Part shown: positions 1-8,532 of the stretch, in pieces
How positions within the stretch are numbered: position 1 is the stretch's first letter
Layout: each line of letters starts with the position of its first letter
Assembly: GCA_003045825.1 (NCBI GenBank)
Contig: PZPA01000004.1
Span: 1-48,941 of the forward strand
Direction of reading: 5' to 3'
DNA from: Bacteroidota bacterium
Lineage (GTDB): Bacteria; Bacteroidota; Bacteroidia; Flavobacteriales; Schleiferiaceae
Length of the DNA: 48,941 bases
The notes under the pieces: model-generated
What the model was told of the DNA's origin: nothing
Database searches by the model: none
What the model saw: the letters and a program-made list of their open reading frames with translations, nothing else
Made by a program: the position numbers and the translations under genes

Positions 1-2
1 CT

Positions 3-1826
3 GATCCAAATGCGGTGAACGCCTACACCATTCAAGTAGGAGGGGGATGTGGTCTCTTATCTGATCCTTCCCCAGTATTACAGAATATTCGAGTAGATCT
101 TCAAGCGTTCCCACCACCACCGAACTCATCAATCGCTCAGATCGATTGGAATCCATGGATGCGTGGTAATGATTCAACGGCATATGGTGTTTGGGTTGAA
201 GCTCCAATCAATTCAGGAAATTGGACTCAATTAGGCACTACAACGGATACCACATGGACCGATACCGTAGCTTTTTGTGGGGAGTGGTTAAATTACGAAG
301 TTCGTTACGGTACAACGTGTGTTAGTTCATCAGATAGTGGCTTCTTCTCGGATAAAACTCCACCAGCACCTGTCGTTTTTGATAGTGTTACTGTTGCAGG
401 TGGCAATCTTGCTGCGATGTCGTGGGAAGCGTCTTCAGATAGTGATGTTGTCTATTACCGCATCTATAGGAGAGATAACTCCGGTTTCTTACAACCTGTA
501 GATTCTATTTTAGCTTCGGACTACGCTACCGCAATGCCTTACATCTACCAGCTTTCAAATGCAATGAACGAGAGCGAGGAATATGTCATTACTGCCATTG
601 ACAGTTGTGGAAATCAGAGTAGTGTTGGAAATACTGTTCCTTCAAGTACTATGTACCTATTCTTAGGTATCGACCCTTGTGATGGATATGCTAGAATTCG
701 TTGGAATACTTACAAAACCTGGACACAAACGCAGCCGAAAGAATATAACCTCTATTGTGATATCACCGATCCTTTAGGCGGGGTGATTTCGGGTGTACTC
801 TTGAAGGGCGGAACACTAGATACAACCTTTAACCATTACGGTATTATCAATGGTTATTCATACTGTTACTACGTACGCGCAATAGATACCACGGGAACTA
901 TTACGAGCACGTCGAATAAGGTTTGTAACAGCTCTGCTGTAGTTCAAGGCTCAAAAGTGTTGTATTTAGGTAGAGCATCAGTTACCTCTCAAAATGGTGT
1001 TGATCTTTATGCCTATATCGATAAGGATGCAGATGTCATTGATTATCAAATCCAGCGTGCAGATGCGGAGATTGGACCCTATTTAACAATAGGTAATGTA
1101 GCGAAACCAGCCTTGGGCCCTTGGGAAGTGAAGTTTGTGGATTACACTGCGGACCCAATGAATAGAAAGTATTTTTACCGTATCGCCTCGCGCGATTCCT
1201 GTGGCGCCCTAGACACCTTATCCAACTTGGGTACTAATATGCTTCTGGATGTTGAGGCCTTAGGTAATCTCTCAAACACCTTAACGTGGACACATTACAG
1301 AGAGTTTGATGCAGGTGTCGAAGAATACAAAATTTATAGATCTATTGATGGAGGATCTTCATACTCCTTAGCGGGGTCCACTATGGATTCAGTATACAAT
1401 GATGATATCAAGCCTTATTCGAGCTCAAAAGGTAAGTTCTGTTATTACATTAAGGCCATTGCTAAAGACGGTGTCATTCCTTGGCGTGATGAGTTTGGTG
1501 AGAAATTTAATGCACGCTCTAACGAGGCTTGTGCCGTTCATAAAGCACGTTTATGGGTACCTAGCGCATTCAGTCCAAATTCAAGTGTTATAGAAAACAG
1601 AAAGTGGAAACCACAAGGAGTCTTTGCGCGACCAGATAGTTACACGATGTTTATTATGAACCGCTGGGGACAAGAAGTCTTCAGAACCAATGATCTCAAT
1701 GAAAGTTGGGACGGCAAGGTGAACGGAGAGCCAGCAGCAATCGGTGTTTATACCTACTATATCAAGTATAGAAGTATCGAAGATGTGCCTATTGAAGAGC
1801 GCGGAACCTTTACCTTACTTAACTAA
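3..1826 (+). CDS. Secreted FN3-like repeat protein with gliding/T9SS C-terminal domain (5' end outside window)
   Basis: The frame is already open at the window edge, so the N-terminus and signal peptide are missing; about 607 residues are visible. The visible part consists of consecutive beta-sandwich modules resembling fibronectin type III (recurring patterns such as YYRIYRRD, YEVRYGTT, EYKIYRS), each containing cysteine pairs. The last ~90 residues (from LWVPSAFSPN through MFIMNRWGQEVF and ESWDGK to the end) match the CHU_C / gliding-motility-associated C-terminal domain, which targets proteins to the type IX secretion system of Bacteroidota. Family knowledge therefore predicts a secreted or surface-attached, possibly adhesin-like protein. 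No catalytic domain is visible, and any N-terminal enzyme or PKD domain would lie outside the window. A strong terminator follows 22 nt after the stop codon. Confidence 0.85.
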   Translation, partial: DPNAVNAYTIQVGGGCGLLSDPSPVLQNIRVDLQAFPPPPNSSIAQIDWNPWMRGNDSTAYGVWVEAPINSGNWTQLGTTTDTTWTDTVAFCGEWLNYEVRYGTTCVSSSDSGFFSDKTPPAPVVFDSVTVAGGNLAAMSWEASSDSDVVYYRIYRRDNSGFLQPVDSILASDYATAMPYIYQLSNAMNESEEYVITAIDSCGNQSSVGNTVPSSTMYLFLGIDPCDGYARIRWNTYKTWTQTQPKEYNLYCDITDPLGGVISGVLLKGGTLDTTFNHYGIINGYSYCYYVRAIDTTGTITSTSNKVCNSSAVVQGSKVLYLGRASVTSQNGVDLYAYIDKDADVIDYQIQRADAEIGPYLTIGNVAKPALGPWEVKFVDYTADPMNRKYFYRIASRDSCGALDTLSNLGTNMLLDVEALGNLSNTLTWTHYREFDAGVEEYKIYRSIDGGSSYSLAGSTMDSVYNDDIKPYSSSKGKFCYYIKAIAKDGVIPWRDEFGEKFNARSNEACAVHKARLWVPSAFSPNSSVIENRKWKPQGVFARPDSYTMFIMNRWGQEVFRTNDLNESWDGKVNGEPAAIGVYTYYIKYRSIEDVPIEERGTFTLLN

Positions 1827-1847
1827 TTGTTAAAAGATTAAGAATAT

Positions 1848-1876
1848 AAAGCGGGCGACCAATGGTCGCCCGCTTT
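1848..1876 (+). terminator. Intrinsic terminator after the T9SS protein
   Basis: A perfect 13-bp inverted repeat (AAAGCGGGCGACC, loop AAT, GGTCGCCCGCTTT) begins 22 nt after the preceding stop. The A/T ends of the stem give a short U-run, so it could work in both directions. It separates the upstream secreted-protein gene from the guaB operon. Confidence 0.9.
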
Positions 1877-1893
1877 AGTTCGTATAAATTGCT

Positions 1894-1901
1894 TAATTTT
1901 G
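1894..1901 (+). promoter_or_regulatory. Putative Bacteroidota -7 element for guaB
   Basis: TAATTTTG matches the TAnnTTTG consensus of the Bacteroidota primary sigma factor and lies 24 nt before the guaB ATG, just past the upstream terminator. No convincing -33 TTTG is visible. Confidence 0.5.
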
Positions 1902-1925
1902 GGCGCAATTCAAATCGGAATTGCA

Positions 1926-3398
1926 ATGCCTTACAACAACGATAAAGTTCTAGGTCTAGGACTTACTTACGACGATGTACTATTAGTACCGAACTTTTCA
2001 GAGATTTTACCACGCGACGTGGATTTATCTTCTCGTTTCTCCAAGAATATAGGTATGAAGACGCCCATAGCCAGTGCGGCAATGGATACGGTCACTGAAA
2101 GTGCTATGGCCATTGCCATTGCGCAAGAAGGTGGAATAGGTGTTATTCATAAGAACATGACCATTGAGCAACAGGCCGTGGAGGTTCGAAAGGTAAAACG
2201 TGCGGAAAGTGGGATGATTTTAGATCCTGTTACCCTTACGAAGGATGCTACAGTACGCGATGCAAATGCAATGATGGCTGAATTCCGAATAGGTGGGATT
2301 CCAGTGGTGAATGAAAACAGAGAGCTCATAGGTATTGTCACTAACCGAGATCTGCGCTTTGAAAAGGACAATGACCGCCTTATCAGTGAAGTAATGACGA
2401 AAGATAACCTCATAACGACCAAACCAAACGGTAGTATGGATGAGGCGGAATCTATGTTACAAGAACATAAAATCGAGAAATTACCGGTTGTCGACGAGCA
2501 GAATAAATTGGTAGGTCTTATTACATATCGTGATATCACGAAAATCAAGATTAAGCCAAATGCCAATAAAGATGAATTTGGACGTTTACGTGTTGCCGCA
2601 GCGGTAGGAGTGACGCAAGATGTTGTTGAACGGGTTACAGCATTAAATGAAAGTGGCGTGGATGCAGTGATTATAGATACTGCTCACGGTCATACCAAAG
2701 GAGTTGTAGAGGCGCTTCAGCGCGTTAAAGCAAAGTTTCCTGACCTTGATGTGGTTGTTGGAAATATCGCGACACCGGAAGCTGCATTGTACCTAATGGA
2801 GGCCGGTGCAGATGCTGTAAAGGTTGGAATTGGTCCGGGGTCTATATGTACCACTAGAATTGTTGCTGGTGTAGGTTTCCCACAGTTGAGTGCTGTTATG
2901 GAAATAGCCAAAGCAATTGATAATAGAATACCGGTGATTGCCGATGGTGGAATTCGATTTACTGGGGATATTGTGAAGGCACTTGCGGCCGGCGCAGATT
3001 GTGTGATGTTGGGATCTATGTTCGCTGGAACAAAAGAAAGTCCTGGTGAAACCGTGATTTACGAAGGCAGAAAATATAAGACCTACCGAGGAATGGGAAG
3101 TGTCGAAGCGATGACTGACGGATCTAAGGATCGCTATTTCCAAGATGTCGAGGATGATGTTAAGAAATTGGTTCCTGAGGGAATTGTTGGACGCGTACCC
3201 TATAAGGGGGAAGTAAGTGAAGTAATGTACCAATTCATCGGTGGTTTGCGCGCTGGAATGGGTTATTGCGGCTCTAAAGATATACCTACCTTAAAAGCGT
3301 CGGCAAGATTCATACAAATCACCGCGGCTGGAATGCAAGAAAGCCACCCGCACAATGTCAGTATAACTAGAGAAGCACCTAACTACAGTAGAAGATAA
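1926..3398 (+). CDS. guaB: Inosine-5'-monophosphate dehydrogenase
   Basis: This enzyme catalyses the NAD-dependent oxidation of IMP to XMP, the committed step of guanine nucleotide synthesis, in the cytoplasm. The 490 residues match the usual family length. Catalytic Cys308 sits in GSICTTRIVAGVG, two CBS domains lie at about residues 95-205, and the YRGMGSVEAM flap follows. The ATG at 1926 gives the canonical start MPYNNDKVLG; a TTG 27 nt upstream is in frame but overlaps the putative -7 promoter element. The gene leads a run of same-strand genes continuing into envelope-folding proteins, with a gap of only 3 nt before the next one. Identification is very secure. Confidence 0.97.
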   Translation: MPYNNDKVLGLGLTYDDVLLVPNFSEILPRDVDLSSRFSKNIGMKTPIASAAMDTVTESAMAIAIAQEGGIGVIHKNMTIEQQAVEVRKVKRAESGMILDPVTLTKDATVRDANAMMAEFRIGGIPVVNENRELIGIVTNRDLRFEKDNDRLISEVMTKDNLITTKPNGSMDEAESMLQEHKIEKLPVVDEQNKLVGLITYRDITKIKIKPNANKDEFGRLRVAAAVGVTQDVVERVTALNESGVDAVIIDTAHGHTKGVVEALQRVKAKFPDLDVVVGNIATPEAALYLMEAGADAVKVGIGPGSICTTRIVAGVGFPQLSAVMEIAKAIDNRIPVIADGGIRFTGDIVKALAAGADCVMLGSMFAGTKESPGETVIYEGRKYKTYRGMGSVEAMTDGSKDRYFQDVEDDVKKLVPEGIVGRVPYKGEVSEVMYQFIGGLRAGMGYCGSKDIPTLKASARFIQITAAGMQESHPHNVSITREAPNYSRR

Positions 3399-3401
3399 AA
3401 G

Positions 3402-5345
3402 ATGAAAAATTTATTATGGATTGCCCTTGTTTGCTTGGGTGTACAATCGCAGGCACAAGAGGTTTTATTTACTGTTGGAGATCAAAGCATAACAACAGAG
3501 GAATTCAAGGCGGTATATGAGAAAAACAAAGGAGTAGGCGCTGCTTTAGATCCAAAAACTCCAGAGGAGTACTTAGAGCTTTATATCAATTTCAAGTTGA
3601 AAATTGCTGAGGCATATTCGCAGCATCGTGATACCGCTGCTAGCTTTAAAAATGAGTTTGGTGGATACCGCGCTCAGCTCGCAAAGCCTTATTTGAGCGA
3701 TCAAGGTGCTGAAGACGAACTGGTTGCGCAGGCCTTCGCTAGAATGCAAGAAGAAGTGCGTGCAGCGCACATCATGATTGCTCTTGAATCGAATGCACTT
3801 CCTTCAGATACTTTAAAGGCGTACAAACAGTTGCAAGATTTACGCACTTCCATTCTCTCAGGAAAGACAAAGTTTGAAGATGCAGCTCGTGAGACCAGTG
3901 CAGATACATGGAGCGCTAAAAATGGCGGAGATTTAGGGTACTTTACTGTATTCAACATGGTATATCCTTTTGAATCAGCGGCATATGAATTGGAAGTTGG
4001 TGATTTATCCAAGCCTGTTAGGAGTCAGTATGGTTACCATTTAGTGAAATTACTGGACCGCCGTTCGGCGAGTGGCGCGGTGCGCGTTCGTCATATTTTC
4101 TTTGCATCGAATGGACAATCCACATTGCAAGAGAAGCAGCGCGCAGCGCGCAGTGCCAGCGAAATTTACAGTCGTCTTGAGAATGGTGAAGATTTTATTT
4201 CACTTCTAGAGTTTAGTGAAGACCGCAAGACAAAAGATGCTTTGGGTGAATTGCCAGAATTTGGCATCAATAAAATGATGCCAGCTTTTGAGGCAGCTGC
4301 GTTTGCGTTAGAATCCCCGGGCGATTATTCTGCACCCGTTGAAACAAGTATAGGCTGGCATGTTATCCAATTGATTGAGAAAAAGCCACTTCCCTCGTTT
4401 GATGCGTTACAATCTGAGCTATCAAAGAAAGTGAAACGAGATACAAGGAGCAGAGTTGGTGCTACCCGATTCATGAAACGTTTAAAGTCCGATTATGACT
4501 TTTCGATCGACGAACGTTGGTTAAGTCGTACCATGAATTTAGTGGATAAAAATGCCTTTGGCACGGGCTCTTGGGAGTTGCCTAGTTTGTCTCGAGATCG
4601 CATTGTTGCGTCCTTTGCAAATGAGCGTATATACCAAAGTGAGGTATTAGAGTTTTGGTTTAAAAATCAGAACCAGAGCGGCGAGGCCGTGCGCGAGGAA
4701 TTGTTAAGAGTACAGTTTAACACTTATGCGAACGATCGCTTGATGGCCTATGAAGACGGTCAGCTTGAAACGAAACATGCCGATTTTCGAAATTTAGTTC
4801 GCGAGTACAAAGAGGGAATTCTTTTGTTTGACCTAACTCAGGAGGCCGTTTGGAATAAGGCTGCTAAAGATTCTACCGGAATAGCTGCTCATTATGAATT
4901 GATTAAAGATCAATACCTCTGGGAAGATCGTATCCGTGCAATTTATTGGGTCAGTAGTGATGAAAAATTGGCTAAAAAGATTTCTAAGTGGACCATTAAG
5001 GGTAAGTCAGAAAAGGTTCAAGAGCTCTTGCAAAATGAAGATGCCTTGAGCGTCTCCGTGAATAGTGGCACTTTTGAGCGTGATGACCATTCAGTGATTG
5101 ATGCTATTTGGCAACAGGAGGCTGGTACATTTGGTCCAATTGCATTAGATAACGGTACTTATGCAGTAGTTCAAATTGAAGAATTCATTCCTAGTGCACC
5201 AAAAGCTTTGAATGAAATCAAAGGATTGGTGATCGCCAGTTACCAAGATGCGCTTGAAAAAGAGTGGGTAAAGGCGTTGAAATTAAAATTTGAGGTCGAT
5301 GTAAATGAGAACGCGAAAGCGGCTCTATTTGCTGAGTTGCGTTAA
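3402..5345 (+). CDS. Periplasmic PpiC-type peptidyl-prolyl isomerase with two parvulin domains
   Basis: The 647-residue protein begins with a signal peptide (residues 1-19, ending SQAQ). A first parvulin/rotamase module lies at about 120-220 (HIMIAL to YHLVKLLDRR) and a second at about 225-330 (VRHIFFASNG to WHVIQLIEKK). The long C-terminal half is helical and unassigned. Parvulins speed cis-trans isomerisation of proline bonds and act as chaperones for outer-membrane and secreted proteins. It starts 3 nt after guaB, and its stop codon shares one base with the next start, so co-translation with the following lipoprotein is likely. The isomerase assignment is firm; its clients are unknown. Confidence 0.88.
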   Translation: MKNLLWIALVCLGVQSQAQEVLFTVGDQSITTEEFKAVYEKNKGVGAALDPKTPEEYLELYINFKLKIAEAYSQHRDTAASFKNEFGGYRAQLAKPYLSDQGAEDELVAQAFARMQEEVRAAHIMIALESNALPSDTLKAYKQLQDLRTSILSGKTKFEDAARETSADTWSAKNGGDLGYFTVFNMVYPFESAAYELEVGDLSKPVRSQYGYHLVKLLDRRSASGAVRVRHIFFASNGQSTLQEKQRAARSASEIYSRLENGEDFISLLEFSEDRKTKDALGELPEFGINKMMPAFEAAAFALESPGDYSAPVETSIGWHVIQLIEKKPLPSFDALQSELSKKVKRDTRSRVGATRFMKRLKSDYDFSIDERWLSRTMNLVDKNAFGTGSWELPSLSRDRIVASFANERIYQSEVLEFWFKNQNQSGEAVREELLRVQFNTYANDRLMAYEDGQLETKHADFRNLVREYKEGILLFDLTQEAVWNKAAKDSTGIAAHYELIKDQYLWEDRIRAIYWVSSDEKLAKKISKWTIKGKSEKVQELLQNEDALSVSVNSGTFERDDHSVIDAIWQQEAGTFGPIALDNGTYAVVQIEEFIPSAPKALNEIKGLVIASYQDALEKEWVKALKLKFEVDVNENAKAALFAELR

Positions 5346-6190
5346 TGTTGAAGCCCATCTTCATAGTACTTGTTGCGCTGGCAGCAGTGGCGTGCGTCCC
5401 CAATGGGGCGGCGGAATTAGAGGTATTGGCAGAATTGGGCAACAAAAAGCTTTATATAGAAGATATTTCGGACCACCTGCCCAAACCTGGGCAAATGGAT
5501 GAAGCGGATAGTATTTCCTTAGTGAACCGTTTGGTTCGTCAGTGGGCAGAAAATGAACTGTTGGTGGAAGCGGCGGAATTCAACTTGACGACAGAATTAG
5601 AGGATTTCGAGGGGTTGGTAAAGCAATACAGAAATGATTTGCTAAAGCATGCGTACATTGATGGATATGTGCGTCAGCATCTAGACACCACCATTTCTCA
5701 GCAACAAATTCAAGACTATTACGATCAAAACTTGAGCAATTTTGAGCTAAAAGAAAGTATTGTTCAGGCCTATTATGCTGCAGCGCCTTTAAAAGCCCAG
5801 AAGACGCAGGAAGCGAAACGTTGGTTCCTTTCGGACAGATACCAGGAAAAATATTTGGATTGGGCAGAAGTATTTGTCACGAAACAAAGTAATTACGGCG
5901 ATTCGGCCTGGGTACCCATGATGGATTTTCTGCAGGAAATTCCATTTGAATCGACCAACCCGTATAACTATTTAAATAGAAGAAAGAGATTTACCTGCGA
6001 AGACACTGCATTGGTGTATTTTGTGCAGGTGAATGCACTTTTGATAAAGGATAGCTATAGTCCGCTGCCTTATGTTGAAGAACGAATTAAGAAGGTACTG
6101 TTGAACAAGCGTCGACTGACGCTCATCGAGCAGATTGAAGAAAAAATAATTGAACATGCAATTGAAGAAGGCACACTTATTATACATTAA
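5345..6190 (+). CDS. SurA-N-like lipoprotein without an isomerase domain
   Basis: The 281-residue product has a lipoprotein signal with lipobox LAAVAC, giving lipidated Cys17. The mature part is helical and resembles the substrate-binding N-region of SurA/PpiC chaperones (pattern VNRLVRQWAENELLVEAA followed by a long helix). No rotamase motif is present. The ATG overlaps the stop of the upstream isomerase by one base, and its own 3' end overlaps the next SurA-type gene by 35 bp. This suggests three translationally coupled periplasmic folding factors, this one membrane-anchored. The chaperone role is an inference from architecture and position; the family was not recognised by name. Confidence 0.7.
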   Translation: MLKPIFIVLVALAAVACVPNGAAELEVLAELGNKKLYIEDISDHLPKPGQMDEADSISLVNRLVRQWAENELLVEAAEFNLTTELEDFEGLVKQYRNDLLKHAYIDGYVRQHLDTTISQQQIQDYYDQNLSNFELKESIVQAYYAAAPLKAQKTQEAKRWFLSDRYQEKYLDWAEVFVTKQSNYGDSAWVPMMDFLQEIPFESTNPYNYLNRRKRFTCEDTALVYFVQVNALLIKDSYSPLPYVEERIKKVLLNKRRLTLIEQIEEKIIEHAIEEGTLIIH

Positions 6191-7511
6191 TTTTTTCGTC
6201 TTACTCTCCGTATTGGCGAGTGCGCAACCTCAGACTGTTGATGGTGTCGCCGCAATCGTAGGGGGTGATGTTATTCTTAAGAGTGATATCGACGAGCAGT
6301 ACGACGTATTCAACCGTCAAAACTTTGGGAAACCAGTATCGTACTGTGAGGTTTTCGAAGAACTGTTGTTTCAAAAGTTACTTATTCACCATGCAGCTAT
6401 CGATTCCATTTCCATTGGAGAAGAAGAAGTAGAGGCGAATATGGATCGTAGAATTCAACAATTGATCATGCAGATGGGTGATCAAAAGAAATTAGAAGAC
6501 TTTTACGAAAAATCCGTTGTCGAGATAAAAGAAGACATGCGAACGCTCATCAAGGAGCAGCTAACCGCGCAGCGAATGCAAATGACGGTAGTAGAAGGTA
6601 TTGAGGTGACGCCATCTGAAGTTCGCGAGTATTACGAAAATTTACCTGCTGATAGTATTCCTCTGATCAGTGCAGAGGTAGAATTGAGTCAGATTGTAAA
6701 ATTTCCAGAATTGTCTGATGAGGCTGAGCAAGAAGTGATTGCTAAGCTAAAAGAGCTAAAAGAACGCATTGAGAACGGCACGTCTTTCTCTTCCATGGCC
6801 ATTCTCTACAGCGAGGATCCAGGATCAAATAAAAAAGGGGGTGAGTACCAAGGCATTCAGCGTGGTGTCTTTGTTAAGGAATTTGAGGCCGTAGCTTTTA
6901 ATTTGCGCAAAGGAGAAATAAGCGACCCTTTTAAGACCGAATTTGGTTATCATATTGTCCAATTATTAGAGAAGCGTGGGGAAGAATTGGACCTTCGTCA
7001 CATCCTGATAAAGCCAAAACTAACGCAAGAAAATTTGCAAGAGGCGAAGAATTTCTTAGATAGCGTTAGCGTAGCAATTGCAAACGGTGAGATGACATTC
7101 GAAGAGGCTTCTAGACGTTTTAGTGATGATGAACAAACGCGATTCAACGGCGGACAGATGAGCAATTTTCAAAGCGGAAACAACAAATTTGAAGTATCCC
7201 AGCTGGACAGGGGACTTTTTGCCTTGATCAGTTCATTAGAAGATGATGAAATCTCAGAGGCGTCGTTTTACCGCACGGAAGACCAGCGTGAGGCGTTCCG
7301 TATTGTTCGTTTGGATGCGAACTATGAACCGCACAAAGCAAATTTAGATTTAGACTTTACACGTATAAAGGGTTTTGCACTTCAGCAAAAGCAAGCAAAG
7401 ACGGTTGAAGATTGGAAGAATGAAAAATTGGCCGATACATTTGTGAAAATCAATGAAGGCTATTACGATTGTGCGGACGAATTAAATTCTTGGAACAGCA
7501 ACAATGACTAA
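6156..7511 (+). CDS. surA: SurA-type periplasmic chaperone/peptidyl-prolyl isomerase
   Basis: The 451-residue product has a signal peptide ending at ASAQ, followed by a typical SurA N-region (VDGVAAIVGGDVILKSDID). Two parvulin domains lie at about 170-270 (ELSQIVKFPE to YHIVQLLEKR) and 275-385 (LDLRHILIKP). SurA family members escort outer-membrane beta-barrel proteins across the periplasm. The ATG at 6156 is preferred over a TTG 6 nt upstream. The gene begins inside the preceding lipoprotein gene and ends inside the first codons of the MoxR gene (8-bp overlap), so the unit is very compact. The symbol rests on architecture and should be read as SurA-like. Confidence 0.85.
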   Translation: MQLKKAHLLYINFFVLLSVLASAQPQTVDGVAAIVGGDVILKSDIDEQYDVFNRQNFGKPVSYCEVFEELLFQKLLIHHAAIDSISIGEEEVEANMDRRIQQLIMQMGDQKKLEDFYEKSVVEIKEDMRTLIKEQLTAQRMQMTVVEGIEVTPSEVREYYENLPADSIPLISAEVELSQIVKFPELSDEAEQEVIAKLKELKERIENGTSFSSMAILYSEDPGSNKKGGEYQGIQRGVFVKEFEAVAFNLRKGEISDPFKTEFGYHIVQLLEKRGEELDLRHILIKPKLTQENLQEAKNFLDSVSVAIANGEMTFEEASRRFSDDEQTRFNGGQMSNFQSGNNKFEVSQLDRGLFALISSLEDDEISEASFYRTEDQREAFRIVRLDANYEPHKANLDLDFTRIKGFALQQKQAKTVEDWKNEKLADTFVKINEGYYDCADELNSWNSNND

Positions 7512-8466
7512 CGAAGAAATCATCTCTATTCTCGAGAATGCTCCTGTAAAACTTCAAGCTTTTAAGTCTGAAGTCGGTAAGATTATTATAGGACAGGAAG
7601 AGGCAGTTGATTTGATTACTATGTCTATTCTTTGTCAAGGACATAGTTTGTTAGTTGGTGTGCCGGGATTGGCAAAAACACTATTGATCACCTCCGTAAG
7701 CCAGGCATTGGGTTTAGATTTTGCGCGCATACAGTTTACGCCAGATTTAATGCCTTCCGATATTACAGGTACGGAAGTGTTGAATGCACAACGAGAATTT
7801 ATCTTCCATAAGGGACCCGTATTTTCAAATGTGGTTCTTGCAGATGAAATAAACCGTACACCACCCAAGACGCAGGCTGCCTTGCTTGAGGCCATGCAGG
7901 AAAAGAAAGTAAGTGCAGCAGGTAAAACGATGGATTTACCGAAGCCATTCTTCGTTTTGGCTACACAGAATCCTATCGAACAGGAGGGAACGTATCCATT
8001 GCCTGAGGCACAATTGGACCGTTTTTTATTTAACATCTTCGTTGATTATCCAGCACTCGAAGAAGAACGTGCCGTTGTTCGCGCAACCACTATTGGTAGT
8101 AGCGTGATAGTAAATCCAGTCCTTTCTTCGAAAGAGGTACTTGACCTGCAGTTTGCATTGCGAGCAATGCCGGTGACTGATGCGGTCGTGGAATACGCGG
8201 TTGAACTCGCCCGAAAGACACGTCCCGGAAAAGAAGGCGGCAGCACAGTAGCGGATACTTATTTCTCGTGGGGCGCAGGACCTCGCGCGTCGCAAAATAT
8301 GGTCCTTGCCGCCAAAGCGTTGGCCATGATGCACGGTGAAGGTACCCCGAGCACAGCCCATGTAAAGCAAATTGCGCCTGCCGTGCTTCGCCACCGCGTA
8401 GTGATTAATTACAAGGCGAAAGGTGAAGGATTGACGGTTGATGCATTGATCGGTCAACTTTTATAA
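7504..8466 (+). CDS. MoxR-family AAA+ ATPase
   Basis: This is a 320-residue AAA+ ATPase of the MoxR subgroup. Walker A is GVPGLAKT at about 52-59, Walker B is VVLADEIN at about 110-117, sensor 1 is ATQNPIEQEG, and the LPEAQLDRF arginine-finger region follows. MoxR ATPases remodel or activate partner proteins, often VWA-domain or DUF58 proteins encoded alongside. Here the usual DUF58/VWA/Bat genes do not follow; a histidine kinase does. The start overlaps the surA-like gene by 8 bp, pointing to one operon with the folding factors. Biochemical identity is secure; the substrate is unknown. Confidence 0.92.
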   Translation: MTNEEIISILENAPVKLQAFKSEVGKIIIGQEEAVDLITMSILCQGHSLLVGVPGLAKTLLITSVSQALGLDFARIQFTPDLMPSDITGTEVLNAQREFIFHKGPVFSNVVLADEINRTPPKTQAALLEAMQEKKVSAAGKTMDLPKPFFVLATQNPIEQEGTYPLPEAQLDRFLFNIFVDYPALEEERAVVRATTIGSSVIVNPVLSSKEVLDLQFALRAMPVTDAVVEYAVELARKTRPGKEGGSTVADTYFSWGAGPRASQNMVLAAKALAMMHGEGTPSTAHVKQIAPAVLRHRVVINYKAKGEGLTVDALIGQLL

Positions 8467-8520
8467 ATAAGACATCTGTTAAGACGCGTTAAACTTCTGA
8501 GGCATCCCATCAGATAGTTC

Positions 8521-8528
8521 TATTTTCG
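8521..8528 (+). promoter_or_regulatory. Putative -7 element immediately before the kinase gene
   Basis: TATTTTCG (7 of 8 matches to TAnnTTTG) ends 4 nt before the kinase ATG. If real, the transcript would start at or next to the start codon, giving a leaderless mRNA. No clear -33 element is seen. Confidence 0.3.
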
Positions 8529-8532
8529 TGGT

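Noticed and set aside
8026-8457. 143-residue open frame opposite the MoxR gene
   Set aside because: It mirrors the conserved MoxR coding sequence and shows no domain; typical antisense shadow.
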